DNA of 64,000 bases, from NCBI GenBank assembly GCA_010279815.1, contig QEOQ01000141.1:124001-188000 (forward strand), read 5' to 3'. This document shows, piece after piece, positions 10,870 to 24,700 of this stretch (the first letter of the stretch is position 1; each line of letters starts with the position of its first letter). The stretch comes from Brachionus plicatilis. Taxonomy: Eukaryota > Rotifera > Eurotatoria > Ploima > Brachionidae. The notes under the pieces are model-generated. The model was not told the origin of the DNA, made no database searches, and was given only the letters and a program-made list of their open reading frames with translations. The translations under genes were made by a program, and so were the position numbers.

Positions 10870-12480
10870 TATCGAAATTTAAAATTATTTCATAAATTTT
10901 TTTTTATCTAAATTTCAATTGTACTTAAAAATTTTAAACCGTTTTTTTATTAACTTAATCGAAACCAAATAACATTTATTCAATAAATTTTTTCTCATTT
11001 TATTTATTTGATTTTAATTAAACATGACGTCTGATATCATCGCGTGACTGCTTTCTTTCAAAGAACAGTCTTGAGTAAAATTTTCGTTTATTTAAAATAA
11101 AAGCTTTATCTTAAACTAATCAAAATTTTAATTAATAATCAAATTTAAAACGTTTTAATCAAAATAATAATCTTATTACTTCAGAAATTATCGATTTGAT
11201 CAATTTACTTTTTAAATGTCCTCTAAAATTAGCAAAAAAGTAGCTTTCGTTAGATGATTAAAAAGGTAATCAAAATTGTAATGGTCATGCAGATTATAGT
11301 TAAACAATCAGATAACTAAATATGACCCAATGTTGGATTCTAAAGTGTTCGTTAAAAAAGCTATTTTAGGTTCAATTTTACATTAGACCATGTATTAATT
11401 AATAATTTTTAAAAGTAAAAGGATATTAATTATCTGAATTCTTAAAATAATAACTAACTGTATAAGTATTAGTTTTTGTCACAAAATAAATAAGTGAACA
11501 TTTTGAGAGATCTAAAAGTCCAACTTGTAAAATATTGAGCTGGCATTTCGATTTTCATTAGCTATATGGGCAATTAGTCATCAGGGTATGATTCTTTCCT
11601 GTAGATTGGCTATACCTTAAAAAAATTCAATAAAGACTATAATGTTCGAAAAAAAGTTAGTTTAAAATAACTCAGAATTAATTGTTTCAACATTGTTAGA
11701 AATCTTCTTAGTAAACCTAATAATCTTTTAAGCATATATTCATTTTTAACATACTTTTTTGCTTAAAAAAATACGTAATCTTTTAAAAGTAAAGTTTTGT
11801 GTTCAAATTTTGATTTAGATTTTTTTTAAAGCTCATTTGACATTATATTTGAATTTAGTTAATTTTCAAAAATTTTAATTTCAATTTTCTTCAAAAACAT
11901 GACCAAGATAACAAGAATTTAGTATGTTAAACATAATATTTATGATTATCAGAATTTAGAATGTTTAAAAGTTGAATTTTATTGAAAAGATTTTTGGGTA
12001 TACCGAGAAGAATTTTAAGGATGTTGAATAGATTTCTAGGTATGTTGTTCAGTCAGATCTATGTAACTTATCTATAAATTTTTTTAATTCGAATTTTTAT
12101 TCAAGACAGAATTTTGAATGTGTGAAGAAAATATGAAGATTGGCATTTAAATTTACAAGCTTGAGTCCGAATGCAGTTCTTGGAAAAATGAATTGAAAAA
12201 TTAAAAGAAATCACACATTCAGGCTCTTTATTTTGAATGCCATATGTTTAATGCTTGCTATTTTCGCACAGTATTTCATTTTTTTTTTACAAAAATTAAT
12301 TTTGTTTAATTGATGTTAAAGGTTATAATTATTTATTGGCAATTTTTAAAAAGTTCTAAAAAAATTATGCTTTTACTAAAATTTTTATATCTTTATTTAA
12401 AATTTGGTTTAGAAATAACTCAAAATTTCCTAGACATCTTAAATATTAACTAAAATTAAATATTTCAAATAAAAGCAGTC
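10870..12480. other. Intergenic stretch, 1.6 kb, nothing recognised
   Basis: Lies between two convergent genes (paralogue C on + and sideroflexin on -). Poly(A)-signal-like AATAAA occurs near 10980 on + and near 12388 on - (seen as TTTATT). A single GC-richer patch with a TGACGTC octamer-like site lies at about 11025-11050. No coding exon, RNA gene or inverted repeat was recognised. Confidence 0.5.
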
Positions 12481-13504
12481 TCAAAGACCCTTGTTATAGT
12501 AGACATGATCAGTATCCTTGTATCCATCTTTATATAACTTATCTTTAATATGGTCCTCCAAGCTGCCGACTTTAATTGAACTTTTCTGTGGAAATAATGC
12601 ACAACACATCGGCGTAGCAAAAACAAGACATGTTCCAATTAGAACTAGCTGTAGTCCTAGAGTCATCGGAAGACTTGTCTTAATTCTGGGATACTTCTTT
12701 TCTAGAAAGTTCATTGCAATCGGAGCCAAAACCATTCCGGGAGTAGCCATTATGACTCTTGAAATCACTACCTATTTAAAAGATTAAATATGTTTTAATT
12801 AAGAGAAAAAAAATTCAAAAACTTACCTGTGATATAGCAATTTTGGCAGTTTTCGGTGACTGACCAATTTTTTCGTCTTTATCATTCAATAATTGAATTC
12901 CTTCTTCAATTTCAGAGCTTCTCATAAATGGCAAATTGAAACAGTTTGCAGCTGCAACTGCTGCGAATGGAACAAAACGACCAGCAATTGGAGGCATTTT
13001 TTTAGTCAAAGAATTCAAAAACAATGCAGTAGCCGTTGCGCTACCAGTAGCAATGGCAAATGAGGTTGCCAATCTTGAATTTGAAATTGGTTTATCACCA
13101 CTTCTATTGGTATAATTTACAATCGCATTAAAAGACTGATTTATCACTTGCCAAAAAACAGTGCCTTGTGTTGTTTTGTACCACGTTAACATGCCTGCAG
13201 TGATTAACAAGTTTCCCGGTACTTGGGCACTCATTCTACCAATAAAAAACATTTTTTCTTTGGTGTCCGGGTGAAAAGCCGAATCCATGAGATACTTTGC
13301 CTTCCATAAGTCTTCGACTGTAGCGTTTGGCGGAAGTGTTTTGGTTTTTCTGTAATTTTCTACAAGATTTTTGGAATCGTCAAGCTCTTGATTTGAAGCC
13401 AAAATATTTAATGGATTTGTGGTAACAAAAAAATGCTTAGCTCGGCCAATATAAGAACTTTGATCATACCTAGGTTGATCAATATTGATATCTTGATTTG
13501 CCAT
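12481..13504 (-). CDS. SFXN: Sideroflexin (mitochondrial amino-acid carrier, SFXN1/3-like)
   Basis: Two exons, complement(12481..12771, 12827..13504), with a clean GT-AG intron of 55 bp. They encode 322 residues, the length I recall for human SFXN1. The hallmark HPDT motif is at 78-81, followed by EKMF; the conserved core FVPFAAVAAANCFNLPFMR lies near 190-208. Several hydrophobic helices follow, and the C-terminus ends in a polar tail. Sideroflexins sit in the inner mitochondrial membrane; SFXN1/3 transport serine for one-carbon metabolism (family knowledge). The ATG is followed by the expected sideroflexin N-terminus with IDQPRYDQSSYIGR. A T-rich tract ending in TTTTTTTAGAG lies 18-20 nt upstream of the ATG, so a 5' leader is probably spliced on. 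Not distinguishable between SFXN1, 2 and 3 by eye. Confidence 0.95.
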
Positions 13505-15701
13505 TTGATCAAAACAAAAACTCTAAAAAAACAAGAAAATAATCAAAATTTTTAGCTTTTATTTGAGTAAAAGCACACCTTTTTAGGTGTTTATACAGAA
13601 TGCGTCAGTCTATGCCATTAAATCAGTCAGTTTATTTTGAAAACTTTAAGCTAAATTTTTAAGTAAGAATAATGAGAAACATTAAATTGGTTTAATTTTT
13701 GCTTTTATGTAATTTCTTATCAATTTGAGAATATTTATTTCAAAAATTTAAAAGCTAGAATTTTGAAGGTAAACTATTGATGTTATCAAATGTAGGAGAG
13801 CTTGATTTTTTTTAAGTTTTCAAAATTTAATGAATTCATTTTATTTTTAGCAAGCATCATGCAAAACTAAACTAAAAATTGAGCACTTTGCTAAGCCACT
13901 CTAACTTAAACCAAATTAATAAATTTCAAAAAAAGAATCGTAACTTTACTTGATCTAAATAATTTAATTGAACAAATGATTTAATTTCAAATCTTAAAAA
14001 CAATTTGTGTGTTAAAATAAAGACAAAAAATATTTTTGAAGTTTTTGAAATTTTTCTAATACTTGATTTAGATTTATAAATAAAACTTCCATTTTGAAAA
14101 AAAATGGCGTGTATTATGTTCAATTGATTGAAAAAAATTAATTAATTTAAACAAAATCTTGTTATTAAAATAATATTTTTATCATAATTTTTCTTTAATT
14201 TTATAACAAGCTTTTGAAACTAAATGAAAATGAATATATAAAACAATTGAAACTACGAATTAAATAAAAAAAAATGTTATATAAATTTATTAGTTTAATA
14301 ATCGCTAGACTTCGAAAAATTAATCGAATTAAGTCACTAAATTTTTCTAAAGTGAAAAAACTAGAATATAAAATTTAAATTTTTTATTTAAAAATGTCAA
14401 TAAATATAATTTTGAAAATATCTCTAAATGAGTTATTTTTTAAATATAATGCTCTGTTTGGACCAGACAAAAATAAAAGAAAATATTATTTTTATTTTTA
14501 GGCATTTTTTGGAAGTCTTACAGTTTATTAAAGAAAAAACAATTTTTAAAAAAGTTTTTGAAATCACTGAGAATGTTCCATACATAGACAATGAGAAAGA
14601 ACCCAATGGATATCACTGGTTCTTTTTTAAAAAAAAATCTTTTTGGTTCTTTTTAGGTTCTTTTTGGTTCCTAATGGTTCGTAATACGTAATCATCTAAA
14701 AGCTAAAATTTCTAAGATCTTCTTGAGATTTCTACATTTGAGCAGCAAATTTATTGAAGCACTCACTTGTTTTTAGATGTTTACTAGCAACAATATTTCA
14801 ATGAAATAAAAAATTTTTACTTATAATTTTTTTTAAAATTTTTTTACCTATTTATAATTGATTAAATAAATTATTGACCATACTTTAAAATATGAACACA
14901 AATTCTTTAATCAAACTTTAAAATTTAGCCCAAGCAATAGTAAGCTAGATACTCCTTAGGGCTTAATTGACTAATTTTTCAATAAGTTCTTGCAAATTTT
15001 TATTTTAATCGAAATTTTCCGATTATTTTAATATTTTTTTGATTTTGAAGTATTTTCAAAATATACCTTTAACGAAATATACATTTTTTTCATATCTAAC
15101 TTTGATATCTTTGCAAAAAAAATATTTTTAAAAATGTGTTTTTTTCAATGAGTTGATATTAAAGCGTCATTTTTTTTATTAAACGTCAATTAAATACATT
15201 ATTCATAAATTAAAAGTTTTAGTTGTCAAAAAATTTAGTCAAATGTCTTTTAATATAAAAATATATATCACCAGTTAATAAATTAATTTTGTCAGTTAAT
15301 AAAAAAATTAAGAAATGAATTATACGAATAATTTTCAAAATAAAAATTTTTACTTCTATATTTGATTTATCTTTCTCTTCTTTTATTTCCTAGATGGATG
15401 TCGCATGTTTCAGCTGATTTTTAATTTCTGAAATCATGTTTTTTTTATTCGAAGTCAAATGATTATATTGTTCTGAGTTCGATAAAATAGTATCTAATTT
15501 CATATTAATTGCAATTATTTCAATTATTTCAATTTTTTCAAATTGCAAATTTTACTTTTATATTGCAAGAGTAAAATATTAGACTAATATTGCAAGACTA
15601 GACTAACAAAAATTTATATAAATAAAATCGCATACATTCAAAAAAATTTCTTAATAATTCCCATGTGTTTGTTAATTTAATCAATTATTTAGATTTTTAA
15701 A
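13505..15701. other. Divergent intergenic region between SFXN and MARS1, 2.2 kb
   Basis: Separates the two divergently transcribed genes and should contain both promoters. Only one structured patch was seen: a degenerate direct repeat of a GGTTCTTTTT-type unit at about 14605-14690. Open frames at 13926-14123 and 14428-14691 have extreme AT-driven composition and no family similarity, so they were not called. Confidence 0.5.
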
Positions 15702-18700
15702 ATGGCAAAACAGCCCACTCCATCCGAACTAGCTCAAGCTGTCTCTGAATTAGATTTCAATGTGAGCGAAGAGGAAGTCACAGAGGCTCAAAATTTATGG
15801 AATCAAACGGGACAAGATTTTACCAAAGTCAAGTCAGCATGTCATCCGATGTAATTCAAAAAATTTGTTTCTTTACTGATTTTACCAATTTAAAAATTTT
15901 AGCTTACCTAAAGATAACTCCAAAAATATTTTGATAACTTCTGCTCTACCGTATGTAAATAATGTTCCTCATTTAGGAAACATCATTGGCTGTACCTTGA
16001 GTGCAGATATCTTTGCCAAGTAACTTTGATATTTATTAGGTTTTGAAGGAAATAATAAAATTTCTTTCAAGGTTTTGTCGTATGAAAGAAATAAACACTT
16101 TATTCATATGTGGCACAGATGAGTACGGAACTACCACTGAGACCAAAGCTCTTGAAGAAGGTCTGACATGTCAACAGATTTGTGCCAAATATTACAAAGA
16201 GCATAAAAAAGTTTATGATTGGTTTAACATTGAATTTGACTATTTTGGTCGAACAAGCACTGCTTGGCAAACAAAGATATCACAGGATATTTTTAATAAA
16301 TTAAACCAAAATGGCTTCATCTACGAAGATAAAGTTGACCAGCTTTATTGTGAAAAATGCCTGAAATTTTTAGCTGATCGTTTTGTAGAAGGAATTTGTC
16401 CATTTTGTTCATACATTGATGCTCGCGGTGATCAATGTGACAAATGCGGCAAACTAATAAATGCCATTGAATTAAAAGAGCCAAAGTGTAAAACATGCTC
16501 ATGTTCACCTATTGTTAAAACATCTAGACATTTATTTCTTGATTTGCCAAAGCTTACTCCAAAATTAGAAGAATGGGCTGAAAAGACAATAGACCAAGGC
16601 CACTGGACGAATACTGCAGCTGTAATTACAAAAGCATGGCTAAAAGAGGGTCTCAAGGGACGATGCATAACCAGAGATTTAAAATGGGGAACACCAGTTC
16701 CATTAGAAGGCTTTCAAGATAAAGTTTTTTACGTATGGTTTGATGCTCCAATAGGCTATTTATCAATAACTGCTAATTATTCTGAAGAATGGGAAAAATG
16801 GTTCAAATCTCCCGATACTGTTAATTATTACCAATTTATGGCAAAGGATAATGTTCCTTTTCATAGCGTTATTTTTCCGAGTTGCCTTTTAGGAACTGGT
16901 GATAATTACACCTTAGTTGAGCATTTATCCGGAATAGGTAAATATTTTAAACCATTTTGAAAATTTTTTATTTTAATCTGTATTCATTTTTTTAAATTTA
17001 CTTTTGGCATAATTTGAATAATTGACTCAAAAATTTGATTTGCTTTCTTTTAAAAAATTTAAATTTTCACAAAACTTTATTCATAAAGTTCATAATAAAA
17101 ATCTCGGGCCTTAGCTCGGTGAAGATAAACTAAAATATTAAGTTTTTTGCAGAGTTGTTTAAAAGTCACAAGTCTCAAGTCAAGTCCAAGTCAAGACTTT
17201 GACTTGTTGGAAAAAATTTAAAAAGTACAAGTCATGACTTTGACTTGTTGGAAAAAATTTAAAAAGTACAAGTCATGACTTTGACTTGTTGGAAAAAATT
17301 TAAAAAGTACAAGTCATGACTTTGACTTGTTGAAAAAATTTAAAAAGTACAAGTCATGACTTTGACTTGTTGAAAAAATTTAAAAAGTACAACACTTTTG
17401 CGGTGTAATTTTGATCTTTTAAAGATTTAAGTTAAAACTAAATATTTTTTTAAATAAAAGTTATCGTTAAGTTAAATAAAAAATTCCTAAAATTCTTAAT
17501 TACTTTATTTTTAAAAAAATATATGAAATGAAATATGTATATGAAATGAAAATATTTTTTATTTAATAATATTTTTTAATCAATAATTAATTTCTTTAAA
17601 TAAATTAATAATAACTTTAAAGTTACAAAGTCATGACTTGTACTTTTTAAATTTTTTCCAACAAGTCAAAGTCATGACTTGTACTTTTTAAATTTTTTCA
17701 ACAAGTCAAAGTCATGACTTGTACTTTTTAAATTTTTTCAACAAGTCAAAGTCATGACTTGTACTTTTAAAATTTTTTCCAACAAGTCAAAGTCATGACT
17801 TGTACTTTTAAAATTTTTTCCAACAAGTCAAAGTCAAGACTTGTACTTTTTAAATTTTTTCCAACAAGTCAAAGTCAAGACTTGTATTTTTTAAATTTTT
17901 AAAGTCAAAGTCTTGACTTTGACTTTTTAATGACTTTTTGAGACTTTTTATTGTGACTTTTGTACAAGTCTGGTTTTTTGTATGAATTAAATTTCTAATA
18001 ATGAAAAAAGACAGAAAAAAATATTTATGTGTACAGAAAATATTTTTTTTATCACTACACAAAAACTAAGAAATTCAACTCTGTCGCATGCAACGTTTGC
18101 CATCTAATCTAATGTTAAAATCAATTTAATCTTTGACATATGCGTTACAAAAAAGGTTTTTAAGGAATTTACTCTGCATAAAGTTTAAAAATCAGTTTTT
18201 CTGCTGTATTATAATTATATAAAATGACAATTAGAAGTAGGCTTTTTTCAAATTTTTTTTTATACCTAATTTCAGTTTTGAGGCTCCTAATAACTAATTG
18301 CACTAAAACTAGATTTAAACTTTATGATTACTAATTTTTTAAAATTTATTTGTATTTCAGACTTATTCATTTTTCAATTTTTTTTTTTTTTTAAATATAA
18401 TTAGGGGGTGATCCCCAGGTTCGTCCGAATGGCTTACGCCTTCGTTTAAACCCAATTATTGCAAAAAAAATGGTAAAAATAAAATAGAGTTTTTAGTTCT
18501 TCAAAAATTGAATTATTCAATTATTTTTCATTCTGGTAATTTTTTAATTGTTGTCTTTCTCTTCTTTTTCTTTCAATTACGAGTACTTTAATATTTTTTC
18601 ATTTTTTAATGCGAATAATTTACTGCAAAATTAGTTATCATAAAGTTGAAGTCTAGTTTCTAGAGATGCTCCAAAAGTAAAATTAAAAAACCTAAAAAAA

Positions 18701-19912
18701 TTTGAGATCAATAATTTTATAATTAGATATTTTAAATAAAATTTGGATTTAGGTGTTAAAAGATGCATATTTTTACCCAAATCACTTATGTAATTTTTTA
18801 CTGAATTTTTCAAAATTGAATGCTGGTTATTATTCGATTTAATTTTAATTTATTGTTATTTTTTAGATTATTTAAACTATGAAGAGGGAAAATTTAGCAA
18901 AAGCAGAGGAACTGGTGTATTTGGTGATCAAGCCAAATCAACCAATATTGAATCCGACATTTTTAGATTTTATCTTGCCTACATCAGACCAGAATCTCAA
19001 GATTCAACTTTTTCATGGGAAGACTTACAGTCTAAGAATAATTCCGAACTTTTAAATAATTTAGGAAACTTTATAAACAGGTGTGAATCATTTTAAATAT
19101 TTAGAAAAAAAATAAATTAAATTTTTTCAAGAGCCCTGTCATTTTGTGAAAAATCTCTTGGCGGTGTGATACCAAAAATGGTGTTGACTCAGGAAGATTT
19201 CAAAATCTTGGCTAAAATTAATAATGAACTTAAAGAATATGAAGAAAATTTAGAAAAACTTAAGCTAAGAGATGGTATTAAAAATATTCTAACAATTTCC
19301 AGAATTGGTAATCAATACATGCAAGCCAAAAAACCTTGGACTTTGGTTAAAGGAACTGACGAAGAAAAGTAATTAAATAAAAATTCAAATAAATATTTAA
19401 AAAAAATGATTTTCAGAATTCAAGGTGCAACTGTTATCGGAGTTAGTGCAAATATTGCATTTGTTCTATCAAATGTATTGTATCCTTTTATGCCGAACGT
19501 AGCGACCAAAATTCGCAAGCAACTCAATTTAGCTACATTTGATGTAATTTCAGAGAAAGAAGTGTACGACAGTGAGAACCTAAAGCCAGATGAATATTCG
19601 CACCCAATTTTCTTTAACAAATTCTACAATTTTCTTCCGGAAGGCCATCAAATCGGTAAACCTGAGCCCCTTTTTAAGAGAATTATGGAAGCCGATGTAA
19701 AAATGTGGAAGGAAGAATTCGGAGGTGTTCCAGAGAAAAAGCCTGAGGATGGAAAGAAAGATAAAAAGGGTGCTAAAAAAGGCGAGAAGAAAGAAAAAGC
19801 TAGCAAGGAAAAAAAGACAGATGGCAAAAAAGAAGCTTGCAATAACGCCAAATCTAATCAAACTGAAAATCAGATTAGTAATGCTGAAGATAAACCCACA
19901 GAATCAAAATAA
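15702..19912 (+). CDS. MARS1: Cytosolic methionyl-tRNA synthetase lacking the N-terminal GST-like domain
   Basis: Six exons: 15702..15850, 15903..16019, 16072..16937, 18867..19080, 19132..19368, 19417..19912; frames join exactly to give 692 residues. It charges initiator and elongator tRNA-Met in the cytosol. Class I landmarks: [19 protein letters not shown] with the HIGH-equivalent HLGN at 73-76; a zinc-knuckle insert starting CEKC at 182-185 with further Cys pairs; KFSKS (KMSKS motif) at 386-390 followed by RGTGVFG; then the anticodon-binding helix bundle. Only about 50 residues precede the catalytic domain, so the ~200-residue GST-like domain of the human enzyme is missing. The C-terminus is a Lys/Glu/Ala tail (about 634-692) in place of the WHEP domain. 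Intron 3 is 1.9 kb, unlike the other ~50-bp introns, and contains a mobile element. A TATTTAG acceptor-like site lies 9 nt before the ATG. Confidence 0.95.
17150..17972. mobile_element. Large fold-back hAT-family element inside MARS1 intron 3
   Basis: An 823-bp element starting CAGAGTTGTTTAAAAGTCAC and ending in GACTTTTGTACAAGTCTG. It is flanked on both sides by the identical 8-bp GTTTTTTG (17142-17149, 17973-17980), the hAT duplication length. The left arm (about 17195-17395) holds about five direct copies of a 41-bp unit containing ACTTTGACTTGTTGG and AAGTACAAGTCATG. The right arm (about 17625-17890) holds six or seven copies in the opposite orientation, separated by a ~230-bp AT-rich loop. 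The MARS1 pre-mRNA would therefore carry a hairpin with arms of 200 bp or more. Shorter relatives occur at 36300, 40308 and 41594. Confidence 0.88.
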
Positions 19913-21798
19913 ATTATCTTATTTTAAAAAATCATGAAAGTTTTATATGATCATCGGTTTAAAAATATTATTTATTTTAGTTTAATTGTTTTGAATAAAA
20001 TTTTTTGTTGAAATAAGTTTTTCAATCTTAAAATAAAGAAAGGTAAATATTTAAAAATTCTAAAGTCTTGATTGATTTTATTAAAGAAAATTTTGATGGT
20101 ATGATCTAATTTTTCTCCAGTTAATTTAGCATTCAATTCAGGGTAGTTGAAATGTAATTCCATTTTCTGCTTTAATATTTGATTGCAAATATTTTTTCGA
20201 TTTATGATTTTTTCACATTTATATGTAGATTAATGAAAATGTTATTCAAATTTACTTCTCTTTTAGACTTAAGAAAAAATCAGTAGCAAATCAAAAGAAA
20301 AATTACAAGTGTTTCTTTAAAAATGCTAGAATTTATAGCAAAGTGAAAAATTTTAATCAAATCTTTAAAATAATTTTATTGATTTAAGAGCTTTTTAAAC
20401 TTAATTATGATTACTTAAAAAAAATTAAGATGAAACAAAATCGCTAATTTTTAAGTAACTCGATTAAATTATAGACTTAATATATAATTTTAAAAACTTT
20501 TTCAATTAATTAATAATTTTATAAAATTTATTAATCTTTAATTAATTAGACTATTTTTTATTAAAATGAATTAAAAAATAAATGGGTATTATACTCTTCA
20601 ATTATAGAACTTAGTTTTAATTTAAAAAACTTGTTGAATATTGCTTTCGTAAACTTTATATAAAATAAGCTAGATAAAAATAAAAACCTAATTTTAGAGT
20701 TGTGTAAACAAAAAAAATGTTAAATTCTAAAATAGTAGAATAAAAATTTTTAATCCTTAATATAATTTATATTTAATGCTGAAATTTTTTTGTTGATAAA
20801 AACTATAATAATGAAAACATAAGATAAAATCGATTTTTAATGATTTTTGAATTCTTTCAACTGATACGAACAAAATATATTTAGAAATAAAAGATAAAAT
20901 AAATAATTAGGGAAGTTTTATTTCTCAATCGATGAAATTTATAAAAAAACGTAATATCCAAAGGCAAAATAATACTTTTAAGCAATTAATGTATCAAATC
21001 AAAAGAAATTAAAATGAATTTGAACACAATTTATTACAACCTAAAATTATTAATAAAATGTTGCGTATTTTTAATGGAGAGCTATTGACCAAATAATTAT
21101 ACCATCTTGTTCAGTTTTTTTTGCTCTTCTTTCTTTTGATATATAAAAATATTTTGTTACCCGGTACTTTAAAAAAACAACATTTAGAAGGTTCAACATT
21201 TATACGCAATTTGAGCGTATGTTTTGTTTAATTTTAAAATAATCGGTTTTTCAAGTGTTAATATTTTAATTATATTTACAATCATATATTTTAATCTATT
21301 CGTATTTTTGGGTTTAAACAATTCATAAATTTTATTTCAAGATACCAAAAAGTATTAATCCAATGACTGATATTTAAAACTGAAAATAAAATAAAAGGAC
21401 TTTTACAGTTGAACCATCTATAAAAATAGAAAAGATTTAAAAGACTCAATTACCAACCATTTTAGATGATCACATGACACAAATGAACATTGGTTTGAAA
21501 ACGTCTGAAACTTAAACAGCGTGCTATTGACATTGTTCGTTCAAATTCGAGACAGAAGAATCATTTTCAAACTAAAGCTTTAAAATTTTCTATATAAAAT
21601 TATATAACTGAATTAGAGAGAAAGATTCTCGGCGCTTTTTGCCAAAAATAATTCTATCCCCCAAGCTACTTTATTTTATCTTGTATATAATTCAAATTTA
21701 ATGGCTTAATCTTTTTTGTTTAGATTCTAAATTAATAATTTTTTAACATTTTAATGACAAATTTTTAATTGTACAAAACACATCGAATTAAAAGCACC
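19913..21798. other. Intergenic region upstream of the cadherin gene, 1.9 kb
   Basis: Follows MARS1 (AATAAA-type signal near 20034) and precedes the cadherin start. A T-rich tract ending in TTTGTTTAG at 21710-21723 could be a 5'-leader splice acceptor 75 nt before the cadherin ATG. No gene or repeat was otherwise recognised. Confidence 0.5.
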
Positions 21799-24700
21799 AT
21801 GACCAAACGAGTTCTGCTCGGTCTTTTTTGTTTGATTTGCATTTTTTTCACGCCAATTCACTCAAATCAATTGACAAGTCTGTCGAAAGCCGAGGAACTA
21901 AAACAAATCCACAAACTAAAACTCGAAATTGATTTCATGAAAAAAAATCTAACTCAATTTTACAATTATTCAATAATTTGCGGTGGCAAAAGATACGAAG
22001 CGAGAGCAGACCAGACATTCACCGACCGAACCATTCCAGAAAACTTCAAGAATCTTATTCTTGAAACTTATCTTAAGCCGGAGAACCGAGCCAACAAATG
22101 TCCCCAATGGTCTTACAATGTGGAAACACAACCGCGCTCTGGAGGCATGGAATCCCTGCTAATTCCGGAAAATACCAAACTTGGCCATAAAGTCTACTTT
22201 TTGCTAGCCCTCGATCCCGAGTCCCAGCCTCTGTTCTATTTTATCCGGAAGGCCGAGTCCGAAGACGGACCCGATGATGATCCGGATGACGTTATTTTCA
22301 AGGTAAATGTGATCAAAATGGGCAACACATGGATCGGTGAAGTCATTTTGGATAAAGAGCTTGACTATGAAAAAAGACAGTCCTACAACTATTTGGCTTA
22401 TGCCTACGATGGTGCTAATTTACTGGAAAAATACAGCACCATCGAAATAACTGATGTGGACGACGAAAAACCAGAAATAGTTACTCTACACTCAAACTAC
22501 AATTTGACCACTAAACAATTCGAATTTAAAATATTCGAGAATACATCCATTGGCGAAGTTATAAATCCGGATGCCAAAATAGAATTCCAAGACCCGGACA
22601 CCCAAAACTCTCAACTTCACACTCGGCTGACCAACTATGAAACAACCATTGCCGACTCTCCATTCAGTCTGAACAGCCACGGTGAATTGAGACTGATATC
22701 CAATTTGGACTATGAAACTCAAAAGGAACACGTTCTTCTATTGACTGTCACAGACACCTCTGGAGGCTCTAGTGAACAATTAATCAAAATTGAAGTGCTC
22801 GACGTGCCAGATCTGCCACCTAGATTCATTGAGCCCAAGAACATGATGGTCGACACAGATAGAAGAAATTTTAATCCAAATTTGATTTTTAATAGGCAAT
22901 TTTTGTCAATGGACGAGGGTTATGTTTTATTTTATGAGAATATGGTCGGACCTGTATTTGATGTTTTGGCCATAAGTGGAAACAATGAGCCTTTGGGAGA
23001 CATAAAATACGAGCTGTTGGAAGACTCTAGCCAAATGAAGGGTTTTTTTGAGCTAAAAAAGCATTCCAAAAATAATACATGGTACTTGGACTGCATAGTG
23101 CCTATCACTCTAGAGGACCAAGAAGATCGCTATTTGTATTTTAAGATCAGAGCTATGGAATCGGCCGATGAGCCTAGTGGAAAAAACTTGCTATTTACTG
23201 ACAGACATGTCACTGTTAAAGTAATAAATGGTGATATGTGCTTGCCGGTATTTGACAAGGAATTGTATGAATTTGAAGTGGTTGAGAATGTAAGGCAGTT
23301 GCTTGAGCCCATTTATGTTAGTGATTGTGACCATGGTGTAAATGGAAGGATAAATTTGTCGACTAGTCACAAGGACTTTTCGTTCAAGTTGGATCAAGTG
23401 TATAGATACTCGAAATTGGGCTTGTACATGGCCAAGTCTTATGACTATGAGGAGAACATCACTGTCGATGGTCACATAATTGAGTTTGAGATAATTGCCA
23501 GAGGAAGTGAAAAATCTCTGAATAAATACGAGACCAGATCTGTGGTTAGGCTAAGAATTTTGGACATAAATGAGTTCAAGCCGCGATTTGTGCTGCCAGC
23601 TCCTGCGTTTTTTCTAAAAGATGGCATTCCCACAGAACAGCAACAACGAATTTTCATGTACAATGTACTAGAGAGCCAAGATTTTGTACTAGATGTTAGA
23701 GCTGAAGACCAAGATAAAGGTGGAGATGGCGAATTGTTCTATTTTTGTCGCTACCTGCATCCAGATGACACATTCCAAATAATTCAAAGCTACAATTCGA
23801 CCACCAATTTGTTTAGCATTAGAATTCCGGGCCGGTATTTTGACTCTACTTCCAAAATACCCATCACATTTGCCGTATTTGTCCAGGACAGCATGGACGA
23901 CTTGAAGCTCAGAAGCGAGATAATCATTTACCTAAAGCCGCAGTCGGCAGTGCAACGCGCTGCCTATTTTGAATTTTCTGAATATGAATTCAAGGTGAAA
24001 GAAGGCTCCAGTCACAAGCTTAGACTCAAGTTAATAAATGAAAATTTGAGCGCATCCAAAATACAACTGGAGGAGTTGGCGGACCCTTTGAATTTATTTT
24101 CACCTGAATTCGAAGAGACTTGGATTAGCAAAAAAGATATGATAGCCATTTTGGAAAATGACTCACTTGCCTCCAACGAACCGGAACAAGAAGTAAATTC
24201 AGATTTGTTTGTTATTTTGTATCCAACTGATGCTGGCCGTGATTTTGACCAACTTTTTTTGGACAACAACAAATCGGACATTTACGAATACAAGCTCAGA
24301 GCTAAATTGGTCGAAAGATCCGACTTGTTTAATGACGTGGCCATCTATGTCAAGCTAATTGACTTGAATGACAACCAGCCCCAATTGGCAAATCTAAATT
24401 TGCATCCAGACCAATACCTAAATGCCACTTTGGATAAAAATTTCTACCAGCACACTCTCTTAAACATAAACAGCACTCATTTCATACCCAAAGTTCAAGA
24501 CAAAGACTTTAGCGATGAATTCGGCCTCAAGTCTCTCTATTGCCGCATAAATGACACCAGATTCTATTTGGACCACGAATACATGTCAGCCGAGTTGGAA
24601 AACCAATTTAATTCAGTGTCTATTTTAGTCCGAGTTTTAACAAATCCGGACAATCTAAACAAGGACATAATTTGGCTGAATGTAACCTGTGAGGACAACT

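Noticed and set aside
13926..14691. Frames at 13926-14123 (-) and 14428-14691 (+) as small genes
   Set aside because: AT-driven composition, no signal peptide, no splice partners, no family similarity; the second runs through a GGTTCTTTTT repeat.
18405..18465. GC-rich island in MARS1 intron 3 containing GGTTCGTCCGAAT as a possible tRNA B box
   Set aside because: No cloverleaf can be folded around it; possibly a repeat fragment but nothing else supports a call.
19580..19861. Phe/Leu-rich minus-strand frames opposite the end of MARS1
   Set aside because: Complement of the Lys/Glu-rich tail, which reads as Phe/Leu/Ser; no independent evidence.
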